A stretch of DNA of 64,000 nt from Micromonospora peucetia (lineage in GTDB: Bacteria; Actinomycetota; Actinomycetes; Mycobacteriales; Micromonosporaceae), in contig NZ_FMIC01000002.1 of assembly GCF_900091625.1 (NCBI RefSeq), positions 4,340,001 through 4,404,000 on the forward strand. The letters run 5' to 3'. Under the pieces are notes generated by a model, which made no database searches, was not told the origin of the DNA, and saw only the letters and a program-made list of their open reading frames with translations. Below, one piece after another: positions 23,219 to 31,994 of this stretch. Within the stretch, counting starts at the first letter, position 1; each line of letters begins with the position of its first letter. A program made the translations under genes and the position numbers.

Positions 23219-24172
23219 TCAGAACTCGGCGGCGAACGCCTCGAAACGGGCCTCCGCGGCCGCGACGGTGGGGGCGGTGTAGATCTCCCGCAACGCGGGG
23301 ATGATCTTCTGCCAGTCCTTGCGGTTGGTGTAGCGCAGCGACGCCCGCACCAAATGGACGACGCACTGCTGGTGCACCGCCTGCGGCCAGACCTGCTCGA
23401 TCGCGGTGGTCATGCCCTTGAGGCCGTCGGAGCAGACCATGAACGCGTCCTCGACGCCGCGGTTGCGGAGTTCGGTGAGGTAGCCGGCCCACTGCTTGGC
23501 GCCTTCGCCGCCGCTGCCGGCCCACATGCCCAGCACGTCACGTTCCCCGTCGAGGCTGATGCCGACCACGACGTAGACGGGCCGGTTCGCGACCTGCCCC
23601 TGGCGGATCTTCATCACCAGGGCGTCGATGAACACCACCGGATAGATCCGGTCCAGGGGCCGTTGCCGCCAGGCTTCCATCTCGTCCAGGACGCTGTCGG
23701 TGACCCGGCTGATCAACTCCCGGGACACCTCGGCGTCATACACGTCAGCCAGATGGGCGGAGATCTCCCCGGTCGTCAATCCTTTGGCATACAGCGACAG
23801 GATCGCCTCGTTGAACCCGTCCAACCTGCGGGCATGCTTCGGCACGATCCGCGGCGTGAACGACCCGACCCGATCCCGCGGAACCTGAATCCGCACCGGC
23901 CCCACCTCGGTCTGCACCGTCTTCGCCCCATGCCCGTTACGCACGTTGGCCCGCCGGCCGGTCGTCTCATCAACGCCGGCCTCGTCAAGATGGGCATCCA
24001 GTTCGGCGTCGAGCGCTGATTCCAGGACGGTCCGAGTGATCCCTGCGAGGAACCCACCAGGCCCGACCAGGGACACCCCGTCGGCCTTCGCCCGCTCGAC
24101 CAACTGCTGAGCGAACTCCACCTCCACCGCCGTCGGCCGCGGAAGCTGAACAGCGTTCTTCTTGTCTGCCAT
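23219..24172 (-). pseudogene. IS256-family transposase, C-terminally truncated
   Basis: The frame encodes about 317 residues of a mutator-type transposase: NVRNGHGAKTVQTEVGPV, LSLYAKGLTTGEIS, the first catalytic Asp in VVFIDALVMKI and the second in VCSDGLKG. It stops abruptly after EARFEAFAAEF. The intact copy at 42,851-44,140 has about 100 further residues with the catalytic Glu region and CSTNAIESLNARYRRAV. The element is therefore cut at about 23,219 and should be inactive. It lies against the broken rtcB. Confidence 0.88.
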
Positions 24173-24240
24173 GACATGGTCCTTCCCGGACAGGATCAAC
24201 GTCCTGTCCAACGGACCACACCCGGGTCTGTGGATCTAAA

Positions 24241-24466
24241 GGCTCTGGCTCACTTTCGGTGGCGACATTCGGTAGTAGGCAGAGATGCCCCGGGATTGCC
24301 CTCATGTGCCTGAGCTGGCCAGCTTCGGGGAAGGAGCTGCAACTGCAGTTCGCCGAGTGGCTGGACACGCTCGCAGCCCCCTGACCTGCGATGTCATATT
24401 GCCGCAGCCGGAACTGCTTTCTGTCACCACCGAATGTGAGAAAGAGCCGAAAGTGAGACAGAGCCA
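24241..24466. repeat. Small inverted-repeat (MITE-like or IS-end) remnant
   Basis: The left arm at 24,241-24,266 (ggctctggctcactttcgg and on) is matched by the complement of 24,423-24,446. A second, tandem end-like copy follows at 24,448-24,466 (ccgaaagtgagacagagcc). Such arms look like the ends of an IS. The 150 bases between them hold no intact transposase. A related end occurs at 36,044-36,062. Confidence 0.55.
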
Positions 24467-24476
24467 GTTTTCTCAG

Positions 24477-24819
24477 GCGGAACCGACAGGCCGGATGCCA
24501 ACCATTCCGTGGCGCACGGAGCGGGCCGCAAGATGTCGCGCGCCGACGCCCTGCGCCGGGGTCGGGCCAAGCACACGGTCGAGAAGCTGCGCCGCACGCC
24601 GGTGGGGTCGCTGGTGGTGTGCGGCGACCGCCACTGCTCTTCGAGGAGGCACCAACGGCCTACAAACGCATCGAGCAGGTGATCGCCGACCTTGTCGACC
24701 ACGACCTGGCCACGCCCGTGGCCACCACGGTGCCCCTGGTCACCTACAAGACACCCGACCTCGGGTCGACACCTCGTCGGGATCGCAGGGACCACCGCCG
24801 CGAGCGAGGCCGGCCGTGA
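24477..24819 (+). pseudogene. rtcB: Fragment of an RtcB-type RNA ligase
   Basis: Two frames together encode the last ~110 residues of an RtcB-like RNA-splicing ligase: NHSVAHGAGRKMSRADALRR in one frame, then after a frameshift near 24,635 LLFEEAPTAYKRIEQVIADL and ATTVPLVTYKTPDL. The HGAGRKMSR box includes the guanylylated-histidine environment of the family. Everything upstream is missing and replaced by IS debris. The stop overlaps the prfH start (GTGA), the arrangement seen in rtcB-prfH modules, so this is the wreck of such a pair. Confidence 0.85.
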
Positions 24820-25478
24820 ACACCCACCTGCTCCTGTCGGCCGGGCGCGGCCCGCAGGAGTGCGCCTGGGCGCTGGCCCGGTTGCTGCGCCGCCTGGAAG
24901 CCGACGCCACCCGGCAGAATCTGCGGACTGATCGGGTGCAGACCGTTCCCGGTGAGCGGCCCGGCACCTACCGATCGGTCCTGGTCCGGACCTCCGAAGC
25001 CGCCGCCGGGGCCTTCGCTGCCTCGTGGACCGGAACCCTGTGCTGGCAGGGCCCCAGCCCCTACCGGGCCAACACCGGCCGAAAGAACTGGTACGTCATC
25101 GCGCAACCGTGCCAGGTCGACACCACGCGTACGACCTTCGCGGAAGCGGATGTCGACATCGTCGCCTGCCGCACCGGCGGGCCCGGTGGTCAGCACCGGA
25201 ACAAGGCCAGCACGGCGGTGCGGGCGACCCACCGCCCCTCGGGGATCGTCGTCGTGGTGGACACCGAGCGGCACTTCAGCCTCAATCGCCGCCTCGCCCT
25301 GCAACTGCTGCGACAACGCATCGAGCACGGCGACGAGGCGGCACGGCGCGCCGCCACCGCCGCCCGCCGGCAGATCCACGATGAGCTCGTACGCGGCAAC
25401 CCCACCCGCGTCGAACGTCCGGGAACCGCGGAACAGGACCTGCCCGAACGGGCCGGGGTGGCGCCGGCCCGGGACTGA
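24816..25478 (+). CDS. prfH: Peptide chain release factor-like protein PrfH
   Basis: This 220-residue protein is a class I release-factor homologue with the peptidyl-hydrolysis motif GGQ at residues 124-126 (RTGGPGGQHRNKASTAVRATH), followed by the basic SGIVVVVDTERHFSLNRRLALQLL segment and a basic tail. It lacks the stop-codon recognition domain of RF1/RF2, as PrfH does. PrfH acts on ribosomes damaged in the decoding centre, with RtcB repairing the cleaved 16S rRNA. Here the partner ligase is broken, so PrfH is orphaned unless another RtcB exists. GTG start overlapping rtcB. Confidence 0.9.
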   Translation: MNTHLLLSAGRGPQECAWALARLLRRLEADATRQNLRTDRVQTVPGERPGTYRSVLVRTSEAAAGAFAASWTGTLCWQGPSPYRANTGRKNWYVIAQPCQVDTTRTTFAEADVDIVACRTGGPGGQHRNKASTAVRATHRPSGIVVVVDTERHFSLNRRLALQLLRQRIEHGDEAARRAATAARRQIHDELVRGNPTRVERPGTAEQDLPERAGVAPARD

Positions 25479-25486
25479 ACGCGCGG

Positions 25487-25520
25487 AGCGGGCCACCCCG
25501 GACGACCGGGGTGGCCCGCT
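25487..25520. terminator. Bidirectional terminator between prfH and the M4 protease
   Basis: A perfect 15-bp stem (agcgggccaccccgg and complement) with a 4-nt loop lies between two convergent genes. A short T-run (cttt) follows on the plus strand. Confidence 0.85.
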
Positions 25521-25535
25521 TTCACGCCGGTACGG

Positions 25536-27773
25536 TCAGAGGGTCAGGGTCCAGCTGTTGAGGTAGCCGGTGTCGATGCTCGCCGCGTCCTGGACCCGCA
25601 ACCGCCAGGTCCCGTTCGCGGTCTCCGTGGAGAGGTTCACGGTGTAGGTCTGGTCGATGTTGTCGGTGCTGCTGCCGGAGCGGTTGTGCAGCACGTACGC
25701 GCTGCCGTCAGGTGCGACGAGGCTGACCACGAGGTCACCGATGTAGGTGTGCGCGATGTGCACCTCGACCTTGCTCGTCGTGGAGGGGGTCGCCGCGCAG
25801 CCGCTGATCACGATCGCGCTCTCCACCGTCGTGTTGTCGGGGATCGTCACGTCGGTCCCGTTCGTGCCGGAGCAGCCCGGCAGCCCGTTCACCGTCAGGT
25901 TCAGGGTGCTCGTGCGGGCGACCGAGGGGGAGGTACCGATCACGGTGATCGCGGAGGAACCGCTGCCGGCCGTGGCGGTGCTACTGACCGTGAGCGTGGT
26001 CGACCCACCGGCGGTGACCGACGGCGGGTTGAACGAGACGGTCACACCCGCCGGCAGCGGGCCGGTCGAGAAGGTCACCTGCTCGGCCGTGCCGCGGATG
26101 ACCGCGGTGCTGACCGTGGTGGTGGCCGAGGCGCCCGGGTCGATCGTCAGCGACGCCGGGGCGACCGAGACGGAGAAGTCGTTGGCGGCACAGGATTCGG
26201 AGCCAACCACGTTCACCGCGGTCCAAGCGGCCATCACCGCCTTGTACTCGGTGCTGCAGAGGCCGTACAGGTCGGTGGCGGCCGACAGGGTGTGTAGCCG
26301 CGCGGTGTTCGTCGGCTGGGCGGTGTTCACGTAGCGGGTGTTCGAGACGAAGTACACGTCCAGGGCGCGGAACCAGATCTTCTCCGCCTTCGCCCGGCCG
26401 ATCCCGGTCATCGGGGCAGCGGTGCCGCAGAGCGGCGAGGTGCCGTACGCGGTGGCGCCGGTGCCCTCGGCCAGGTTGAAGAAGAAGTGGTTGCCCACGC
26501 CCGAGGAGTAGTGCACGTCGATGCCGTTGGTGCCGGTCGACCAGCAGCCGTGCGACGAGCCGTCCAGCGTCGGGTTGTACATGTAGCGCAGCGGGGTGTT
26601 GTTGCCGTTGATGTTGATCTTCTCGCCGACCTGGTAGTCGCCCGGGTCGCTCGGCGCGTTGGCGTAGAACTCGACCATGTTGCCGAAGATGTCGCTGGTG
26701 GCCTCGTTGAGGCCACCGGACTCGCCGGAGTACACCAGGCCCGCGACGGCCTCGGTGACGCCGTGGCTCATCTCGTGGCCGGCCACGTCGAGGGAGACCA
26801 GCGGGCGGGAGTTGGCGGAGCCGTCGCCGTAGGTCATCTGGGCGCCGTCCCAGAAGGCGTTGACGTAGGCGTTGCCGTAGTGCACCCGGCTCGGCACGCC
26901 GGCGCCGTTGCCGAAGATGCCGTTGCGGCCGTGCACGTTCTTGAAGTAGTCGAACGTCATCGCGGCGCCGAAGTGGGCGTCGACGCCGGCGGACTGCCGG
27001 TTGGTGTTGGCGCCGGTGCCCCAGACGTTGTCGGCGTCGGTGAACGTGGTGCAGGTCGACGTGCCGTTGTTCATGTCACAGGTACGGCCGTTGCCGCGCA
27101 CCGGGTCGATCATCTGGTACGTGCTGCCGGAGAGCGTGGTGTCGACGCTGACCGCGCCGGTGTAGATGCCCGTGCCGCTGCCGGTGACGGACTCGATCTC
27201 GTCGTACGAGCCGATCAGTGTGCCGGTCAGCGCGTCGGTGATGACGTGCAGCTTCGAGGGGGTCTGCCCGTCTGGCGCCCAGCCGGTCACCACGGTCTCC
27301 CAGGCGAGCCGCCCCGTCCCGCTGCTGGCGTCGACGAACAGCTCCGCCTCGCCGGTGGCGGTGACCTTGCCGGAGAACTCGGCGGTCGCCGCCTTCTGGG
27401 CCCGTCCGGCGCTGACCTTCGGGGTGGTGCCGAGGCTCAGCGGGGCAGTCAGGCCGACCGAGCTGCCGGCGAAGTCGCCGTCGGCCTCGGTGCGAATGAC
27501 GAAGTCCCCGCCGTAGACGCGGAGCCCGTCGTACGTGCGGGTGTAGCGGACCACGCCGCCGCCGTTCGCGTCCCGCTTGCTGCTGTGGACGGCGTACCGG
27601 TCCTTCGCCGAGGCCTTGACGGTCCGGGCGTTCCCCTTCAGCGCCGCGTCGGCGGCGGTGACCAGCGCGGGGGCCGGCGTGGGTGGCGGGGCGGCGGACA
27701 CACTCGTGGCGGTGACCACGAGACCGCTGCTGACCAGCGCGGTGATGCTGGCCAGCGCAAGGGCTGATCTCAA
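25536..27773 (-). CDS. Secreted M4 (thermolysin-like) metalloprotease with P-domain
   Basis: This preproprotease has about 745 residues: signal peptide ending SVSAAPPP, an FTP/PepSY propeptide (VVRYTRTYDGLRVYGGDFVIR), and the M4 catalytic domain with zinc motif HEMSH near residue 333 and the third ligand in GLNEATSD. The C-terminal M4 helices are followed by an Ig/BACON-like module (FSVSVAPASLTIDPGASATTTV) and a proprotein-convertase P-domain (CSGTNGTDVTIPDNTTVESAI...). The TTG at 27,773 is chosen because GGGAGG lies 6 bases before it and it gives a normal signal peptide. It is convergent with prfH. Confidence 0.9.
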   Translation of the reverse strand: MRSALALASITALVSSGLVVTATSVSAAPPPTPAPALVTAADAALKGNARTVKASAKDRYAVHSSKRDANGGGVVRYTRTYDGLRVYGGDFVIRTEADGDFAGSSVGLTAPLSLGTTPKVSAGRAQKAATAEFSGKVTATGEAELFVDASSGTGRLAWETVVTGWAPDGQTPSKLHVITDALTGTLIGSYDEIESVTGSGTGIYTGAVSVDTTLSGSTYQMIDPVRGNGRTCDMNNGTSTCTTFTDADNVWGTGANTNRQSAGVDAHFGAAMTFDYFKNVHGRNGIFGNGAGVPSRVHYGNAYVNAFWDGAQMTYGDGSANSRPLVSLDVAGHEMSHGVTEAVAGLVYSGESGGLNEATSDIFGNMVEFYANAPSDPGDYQVGEKININGNNTPLRYMYNPTLDGSSHGCWSTGTNGIDVHYSSGVGNHFFFNLAEGTGATAYGTSPLCGTAAPMTGIGRAKAEKIWFRALDVYFVSNTRYVNTAQPTNTARLHTLSAATDLYGLCSTEYKAVMAAWTAVNVVGSESCAANDFSVSVAPASLTIDPGASATTTVSTAVIRGTAEQVTFSTGPLPAGVTVSFNPPSVTAGGSTTLTVSSTATAGSGSSAITVIGTSPSVARTSTLNLTVNGLPGCSGTNGTDVTIPDNTTVESAIVISGCAATPSTTSKVEVHIAHTYIGDLVVSLVAPDGSAYVLHNRSGSSTDNIDQTYTVNLSTETANGTWRLRVQDAASIDTGYLNSWTLTL

Positions 27774-28185
27774 ATCGACCTCCCAATCCGAGATGCTTAC
27801 GCATCGATCGATGTCGAGATCGTCGTCCGTCGCGGGAGAGTCTGGGAAGAGGCATAGGCGCATCGGTCAATATCGAATTCCCCATGCTTTCGGTGGTATG
27901 GTCACCGAACTGCGTGAGGGTGGTGTGGACGGCCTGATGCTGGCGTGGTCCCGGTAGGTGTCCGCCCGAACGCCTGTAGCCACTCCGCTCGGCTCGCCCC
28001 GGGCGTCGGTTGTCGCTGGAGGTATCACGCGTCACTATGGCGCGGAGCTGCACAGCGTTGCAGAATCCTGGCTGTGGGTGACATCGGGCGGGTGCTGGGT
28101 GTTGTGGTGCGGGGCGAGCGGCGGGACGATCCGGTCGGGGCGGTGACCGAGGACGACGCGGCACGGCGGGCGGTGGCGTTACTGC
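27774..28185. other. Region without a supported gene
   Basis: About 410 bp upstream of the protease. The plus strand from about 28,070 has some coding-like bias (reading VGDIGRVLGVVVRGERRDD) but no recognised family and no RBS. The protease promoter must lie here; no clear -10/-35 pair could be picked. Confidence 0.4.
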
Positions 28186-28649
28186 GTGGTGACGATGGCG
28201 GTCCGATCGTCGTCGACCGAGGTCATCGCCTTCGTGGAGGGCGACCCGGGGGCGCTGACCAGCGACACCGTGATCCGGCACTTCGCGCAACGGCTGCCGG
28301 ACACCATGGTGCCCAGCCGGGTGATGGTCATGCCGGCGTTCCCGTTGACCCCGAACGGCAAGCCGGACATGGCCCGGCTCTCGGACATCGCGAAGACCGC
28401 CACCGCAGCGCCGGCCTCTCCCGTCAAGGGAGCCGCCGCGCTGGTGGCCACGATCACGCAGGTCTGGAGCACGGTGCTGGCACGCGACCCGCAGGGCCGG
28501 AGGTCAACTTCTTCGACTGCGGCGGTGCGTCGGCCGGCATGCTGAAGGTGCAGACGGAGCTGTCCCGTCGGCTGTCGCGGGAGGTGGCGCTGCTGGACCT
28601 GTTCCGCTATCCGACGATCGCGGGCCTGGCGGCGGCGCTGGCCACCTGA
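28186..28649 (+). pseudogene. NRPS adenylation C-terminus plus carrier domain remnant
   Basis: The frame reads the end of an adenylation domain: IAFVEGDPGALTSDTV, AQRLPDTMVPSRVMV and the A10 motif PLTPNGKPDM. A linker follows, then, after a frameshift near 28,495, a peptidyl-carrier domain with VNFFDCGGASAGMLKVQTEL and DLFRYPTIAGLAAAL. The carrier keeps the Ser that would take phosphopantetheine, but the usual LGGHS reads CGGAS. The N-terminal ~90% of any synthetase is missing, so this is a fossil of a non-ribosomal peptide synthetase. Confidence 0.85.
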
Positions 28650-28653
28650 CCGG

Positions 28654-28892
28654 CTACTCGGTCCAGTTGGGCGCTGCCGTGACGACGGGAGCCAACGCCG
28701 TCGGAGTAGGGAAGTCGAGGATGTCGAGCAGATCGACGTCCCTCGCCAGATCCGTCCGGATGAGAGCCCGGATACGCACCGCTGTCAGTGACGTGCCACC
28801 GAAATCCACGAAATCGCTCTCCGCGCCGAGCGCGTCGTTCTTCAGCGCCGTCCGCCAGATGGTGACCAGTTGTGCAATGAATCGCCAGACAT
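28654..28892 (-). pseudogene. Stand-alone acyl/peptidyl carrier protein, frameshifted
   Basis: About 75 residues resemble a complete small carrier protein: LVTIWRTALKNDALGAESDF, then the phosphopantetheine site VDFGGTSLTAVRIRALI, and DLLDILDFPTPTALAPVV. The natural start MSGDSL at 28,892 is in another frame, so a single-base indel near 28,875 breaks it. It is convergent, tail to tail with only 4 bp between, with the NRPS remnant. Confidence 0.75.
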
Positions 28893-28911
28893 GGTTGCCT
28901 TTATCTCTTGC

Positions 28912-29200
28912 TTATCGTGCCAGTGGAACGGCGACGCTGGTCAGCCGCAGCAGTTCGGCACCTCGCGCGAGCTTCGCCTCGAGGCTTCCGCGACCGAGCA
29001 CCAGATGCTGCGGCGCCGGCCTCGATCGCGAGCCGCAGCGGTTCGTAGACAACCAGGTTGAAGTACGAGTACGTGCCCGCAGTCCGTTCGGTGATATAAC
29101 GCCCCACATCCGCTGCGGCATGGACGTCGGCACGCCAGTAAAGCTGCAGCGATTCCTCAAATGCGCCGAGGGCGGCGTCGATCAACAACGGGGCGGCCGG
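28912..29200 (-). pseudogene. N-acyltransferase-like (GNAT/FemAB type) C-terminal remnant
   Basis: Two frames joined near 29,020 encode LQLYWRADVHAAADVGRYITE, TYSYFNLVVYEPLRLAIEAG and HLVLGRGSLEAKLARGAEL. These resemble the C-terminal half of GNAT/peptidoglycan-biosynthesis-like acyltransferases that accompany adenylating enzymes and carriers. Its stop lies directly upstream of the carrier gene. The N-terminus is lost where the GbsR-like gene begins. The family call is tentative. Confidence 0.5.
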
Positions 29201-29634
29201 CGGAGCACCTTGCCCTGGCCCTGACTCAAGGGGGGAGGCAGCGGATGACCGCGCGGGTCTTGGCGGCACTGCTCTTCACCGAGCAGGACACGCTGACCGC
29301 GGGCGAGATCACCGAGTTGCTCATCATCAGCTCGGGTAGCGTCTCCACGGCGCTGAAGTCACTCACCTCGGTCGGACTGATCGAGAAGGTGCCCGCCCCT
29401 GGCAGCCGCCGGGAACACTTCCGCTTCCGCGAAGGCGCCTGGGCGACGCTGATGTCGGAGCAGAACCAGCTGGTGAGGGTGATGCGAGAGGCTGCTGAGC
29501 AGGGCATCGCGGCCACCGGCGAAGACAGCGTCGCTGGCCGCCGTCTCGGTGAGATGCGGGACTTCTACGACTACCTGTGGCGGGAACTGCCGGCCCTCAT
29601 CGACCAGTGGAAGGCCCACGGATCAAAAGGCTAG
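29161..29634 (+). CDS. GbsR/MarR-family transcriptional regulator
   Basis: This protein of about 157 residues carries a winged-helix domain. LALALTQGGRQRMTARVLAALLFTEQDTLTAGEITELL is followed by the recognition part ISSGSVSTALKSLTSVGLIEKVPAPGSRREHFRF and a C-terminal dimerisation helix (FYDYLWRELPALIDQW). It matches the GbsR-like regulators that control neighbouring exporters in actinobacteria. The first ~17 residues look unusual, and the start may have been altered by the junction with the acyltransferase remnant. No exporter gene is adjacent here, so its target has probably been lost. Confidence 0.75.
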   Translation: MRRGRRRSTTGRPAEHLALALTQGGRQRMTARVLAALLFTEQDTLTAGEITELLIISSGSVSTALKSLTSVGLIEKVPAPGSRREHFRFREGAWATLMSEQNQLVRVMREAAEQGIAATGEDSVAGRRLGEMRDFYDYLWRELPALIDQWKAHGSKG

Positions 29635-29690
29635 GGGTTCGATTCCCTAGACGAGTAAGTCCTAACGACCCCTGGGGCTGCGGTATAGGC

Positions 29691-29820
29691 GAAGGGTGTT
29701 GAGGATTCGTTTGTGACGACAGACCTCAACACCCTTCTGACCGCACTGTACGTGAAGATCGACGACTGGCTTGGACGGCCGAACCGCCGCGAAGCGCTCC
29801 ACGCCGACGTAGGCCGCTGA
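29691..29820 (+). pseudogene. IS remnant: inverted repeat plus transposase N-terminus
   Basis: The GTG at 29,713 opens a 35-residue frame TTDLNTLLTALYVKIDDWLG, typical of the N-terminus of an actinobacterial IS982/IS5-like transposase, which then stops. An inverted repeat (gaagggtgttgagg at 29,691-29,704 and its complement at 29,725-29,738) spans the start. The rest of the element is missing and IS110 sequence follows. Confidence 0.65.
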
Positions 29821-29879
29821 CCTGCGGCGACAAGCCGCGACGGTTGACGGCCCGACCGGCCCGGACGCGTGGCCCGGGC

Positions 29880-30044
29880 CGGCCGCCCACCAGCCGCGCC
29901 TACTACGACCGCAAACGCGGCGAAGGCAAACGCCACAACGCCGCCCTCATCTGCCTCGCCCGCCGCCGCTGCGACGTCCTCCACGCCATGCTCCGCAACA
30001 AGATCCCCTACCAACCCCGCCCAACAACACCGATCACCGCTTGA
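29880..30044 (+). pseudogene. IS110-family transposase C-terminal remnant
   Basis: The frame reads TSRAYYDRKRGEGKRHNAAL followed by ICLARRRCDVLHAML, the conserved end of IS110-type (DEDD/Transposase_20) enzymes, to a stop at 30,044. The catalytic N-terminus is absent. Confidence 0.8.
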
Positions 30045-30111
30045 CCAAACCCATAGGGACACCCCCCGATGGCGAACCGTCTGACGACGTCCCACCCGCG
30101 GAGTCCGCAGC

Positions 30112-30597
30112 TCAGGTGCGGATGTTGGGCAGGTTGACCCCGCAGGTGCGTTCGATGAACTCCCCCGCGCGGCGTCCGCTCGCCTTCACCGCCGTGCCGT
30201 TCGGCACGGCCGCCTCCGCAGCGGACGCGGCGTCGTGCTCGTGCGCGGCCGTGCCGGCGTCGTGACCGGCCGCCTCCGGGCTCGATCCGGTCGGGCCGTG
30301 GTCGTGCGGGGTGGTGGGCTCGGGTCCCCCCAGTGCACCGGCGAGCCGCTCCAGGTCCGGGGTGAGCTCCCGTGGTGCGGAGCGGATCAGGGCGGCCATC
30401 GCCTCGACCCGCTGCTCACTGGTGAGCTCGCTCTGGTTGACCAGAGCGAAGGTCTGCGCCTCGGCGCAGAACTGGCTCCGGCCCGACCAGTCCGAGGGCA
30501 GATCCGGCCGAGACAGCCACCACCCGCCCAGCGCGGTGGCGGCCACCGCGACCACCGCCGCACCGGAGAACAGCAGACGACGATCAGACGTTGTCAT
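30112..30597 (-). CDS. Single-pass exported protein with His-rich segment
   Basis: About 161 residues from the ATG giving MTTSDRRLL. One N-terminal helix (AAVVAVAATALGGWWL) is followed by an exported domain with FCAEAQTFALVNQSELTSEQRVEAM. A His/Asp-rich stretch follows (PHDHGPTG, HDAGTAAHEHDA) that could bind metal, and a final cysteine near FIERTCGVNLP. Its start overlaps the end of the zincin gene by 14 bp, so the two are coupled. An alternative ATG lies 18 bases further upstream. Family not recognised. Confidence 0.75.
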   Translation of the reverse strand: MTTSDRRLLFSGAAVVAVAATALGGWWLSRPDLPSDWSGRSQFCAEAQTFALVNQSELTSEQRVEAMAALIRSAPRELTPDLERLAGALGGPEPTTPHDHGPTGSSPEAAGHDAGTAAHEHDAASAAEAAVPNGTAVKASGRRAGEFIERTCGVNLPNIRT

Positions 30598-31105
30598 TGA
30601 TCGCGGTGATGTCATGGCTGTCGAAGTTCTTGGGCCAGATCTCGCTGCGCATACACGAGTTGTTGTCCGTGTCGGCGCTCTTCGAGCGGTGGCCCAGCGA
30701 GCCGGTGTGCCCGAGTTCGTGACAGCCGAGGCTCTGCCAGTAGCCCGTGGACTTGCCGCTCATCGTCCGGGTGTTGAATTTGACGTCGTACTGGTCGCAC
30801 AGCCCGTTCCACCAGTTGGTGTCGGTGCAGGTCGTCTGCCCGTACCAAGAACTGGAGTACGACTTGTCGTAGACGTGGATGTCCCCGCCGCCGGTCGAGG
30901 TGTTGATCTGCGAGCGGTCGAGCTGAGCCCGGCCGTGCGAGACCGCCGCCTTGCCGGCGCTCGTCAGCGAGTTCGACTCCACCGCCTGTTCCTTGTTGTC
31001 CGGCTTGCCGCTGTTGGCCTTGCCGCCGTGCCCGGCCATGGCCGGTGGCGCCAACGCCACCACGGCGATCAGCGTGGTACCGAGGACGATCGTCGTGCGC
31101 TTCAT
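30584..31105 (-). CDS. Secreted zincin-type metalloprotease (small, HELGH)
   Basis: This 173-residue protein has a signal peptide (MKRTTIVLG... cleavage after AMA-G) and a mature domain with the zinc motif HELGHTGSLGH (His129, Glu130, His133, His139). This HExxHxxxxxH pattern is seen in metzincin-like and snapalysin-like enzymes. Four cysteines (in CTDTNWWNGLC, CHELGH and NNSCM) could stabilise it. The catalytic domain is small, about 110 residues. Its ATG overlaps the upstream stop (ATGA), so it is the middle gene of a three-gene secreted operon. The substrate is unknown. Confidence 0.85.
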   Translation of the reverse strand: MKRTTIVLGTTLIAVVALAPPAMAGHGGKANSGKPDNKEQAVESNSLTSAGKAAVSHGRAQLDRSQINTSTGGGDIHVYDKSYSSSWYGQTTCTDTNWWNGLCDQYDVKFNTRTMSGKSTGYWQSLGCHELGHTGSLGHRSKSADTDNNSCMRSEIWPKNFDSHDITAINDNV

Positions 31106-31812
31106 TCCCCACTCTCCTCCGGAGGCTGCGGCAGCTCCGCGGTCGGCATCGACTCGGTCAGCGTGCCGGCGGCGACCTGCCCGCTCGCCGCGACGACCGT
31201 GTTGTTCAGGAACGAGGGCGCCATCGTGGTGATCGACGTGGCCAGCTCGTTCTCCGCGTTGCTGGGCCGCAGCGCGCCGTCGACCACCAGCGGCCGCCCG
31301 TCGGAGCTGGCCAGCTGGTAGGTGTAGGGGCTGCTGGTGCCGGCGGCGCGGCGCAGGAAGAAGTAGCCGGTGTCGCCCACCGCACTCCAGGCCACGTTGT
31401 TGGAGATGTAGCCGCGCCCCTCCTCGTCCCAGCCCTCCTCCTCGAGGGTGATGGACGGCGGGATGATCAGGTTCTTCGGGTTGTGCAGGACATCGTACTG
31501 GTTGATCGTCACCGTCCGCAGCCGGATGTCACCGCCAACCGCCGCCGGGTCCTCGTCGGCGCTGGCCAGCCGGCCGGGCTCCACCGAGGTGACCGTGCCG
31601 AAGACCACCAGGTGTGAGGTGGCGGTCATCTGCTCGACGGTCTGGAAGTCGTACATCTCCTTGCCGAAGGCAAGCGCCTCGGGCTGTGTGTCGTAGCGCA
31701 CGCCGGGGTCGGCCCGGCCGACACCCACGGCCGCCACGAGCGCGGCCACCGCGACGGCCCCTGCCGCCGTCAGGCCCAGCCGGCGTAGGCCGGGACGCCT
31801 GAGTTTCTCCAC
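31102..31812 (-). CDS. Exported protein of unknown function, first gene of zincin operon
   Basis: About 236 residues from the GTG at 31,812, chosen for its GGGAGAA ribosome site and because the longer frame upstream lacks protein character. One N-terminal helix (LGLTAAGAVAVAALVAAVGVG) anchors or exports a beta-rich domain with ATSHLVVFGTVTSVEPG, ITLEEEGWDEEGRGYISNN and VAWSAVGDTGYFFL. This pattern recurs in uncharacterised actinobacterial exported proteins. No catalytic motif. It is divergent from the SARP-STAND regulator with about 180 bp between. Confidence 0.75.
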   Translation of the reverse strand: MEKLRRPGLRRLGLTAAGAVAVAALVAAVGVGRADPGVRYDTQPEALAFGKEMYDFQTVEQMTATSHLVVFGTVTSVEPGRLASADEDPAAVGGDIRLRTVTINQYDVLHNPKNLIIPPSITLEEEGWDEEGRGYISNNVAWSAVGDTGYFFLRRAAGTSSPYTYQLASSDGRPLVVDGALRPSNAENELATSITTMAPSFLNNTVVAASGQVAAGTLTESMPTAELPQPPEESGE

Positions 31813-31994
31813 TCGCCGTTCTCCCTTTTCGAGGTGAGGCGCGGCCGGTGCCGGCCGCGCGTCCCGACCGAACGGCCGAAGGGCCGCCAGATCAGGACGG
31901 GATACACGGTCCACACCCGTGGATGCAGGATGCTTGCAACCGGCTTGCAGCTCGTCCACTGCGGACCGTCATACTCGCCGGTGGGGAGGTGGCG

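Noticed and set aside
29630..29660. tRNA T-arm-like hairpin (ctaggggttcgattccctag) after the GbsR-like gene
   Set aside because: The stem does not pair in the canonical T-arm register, and no acceptor strand or CCA-like end follows. It may be a hairpin or a badly decayed scar.
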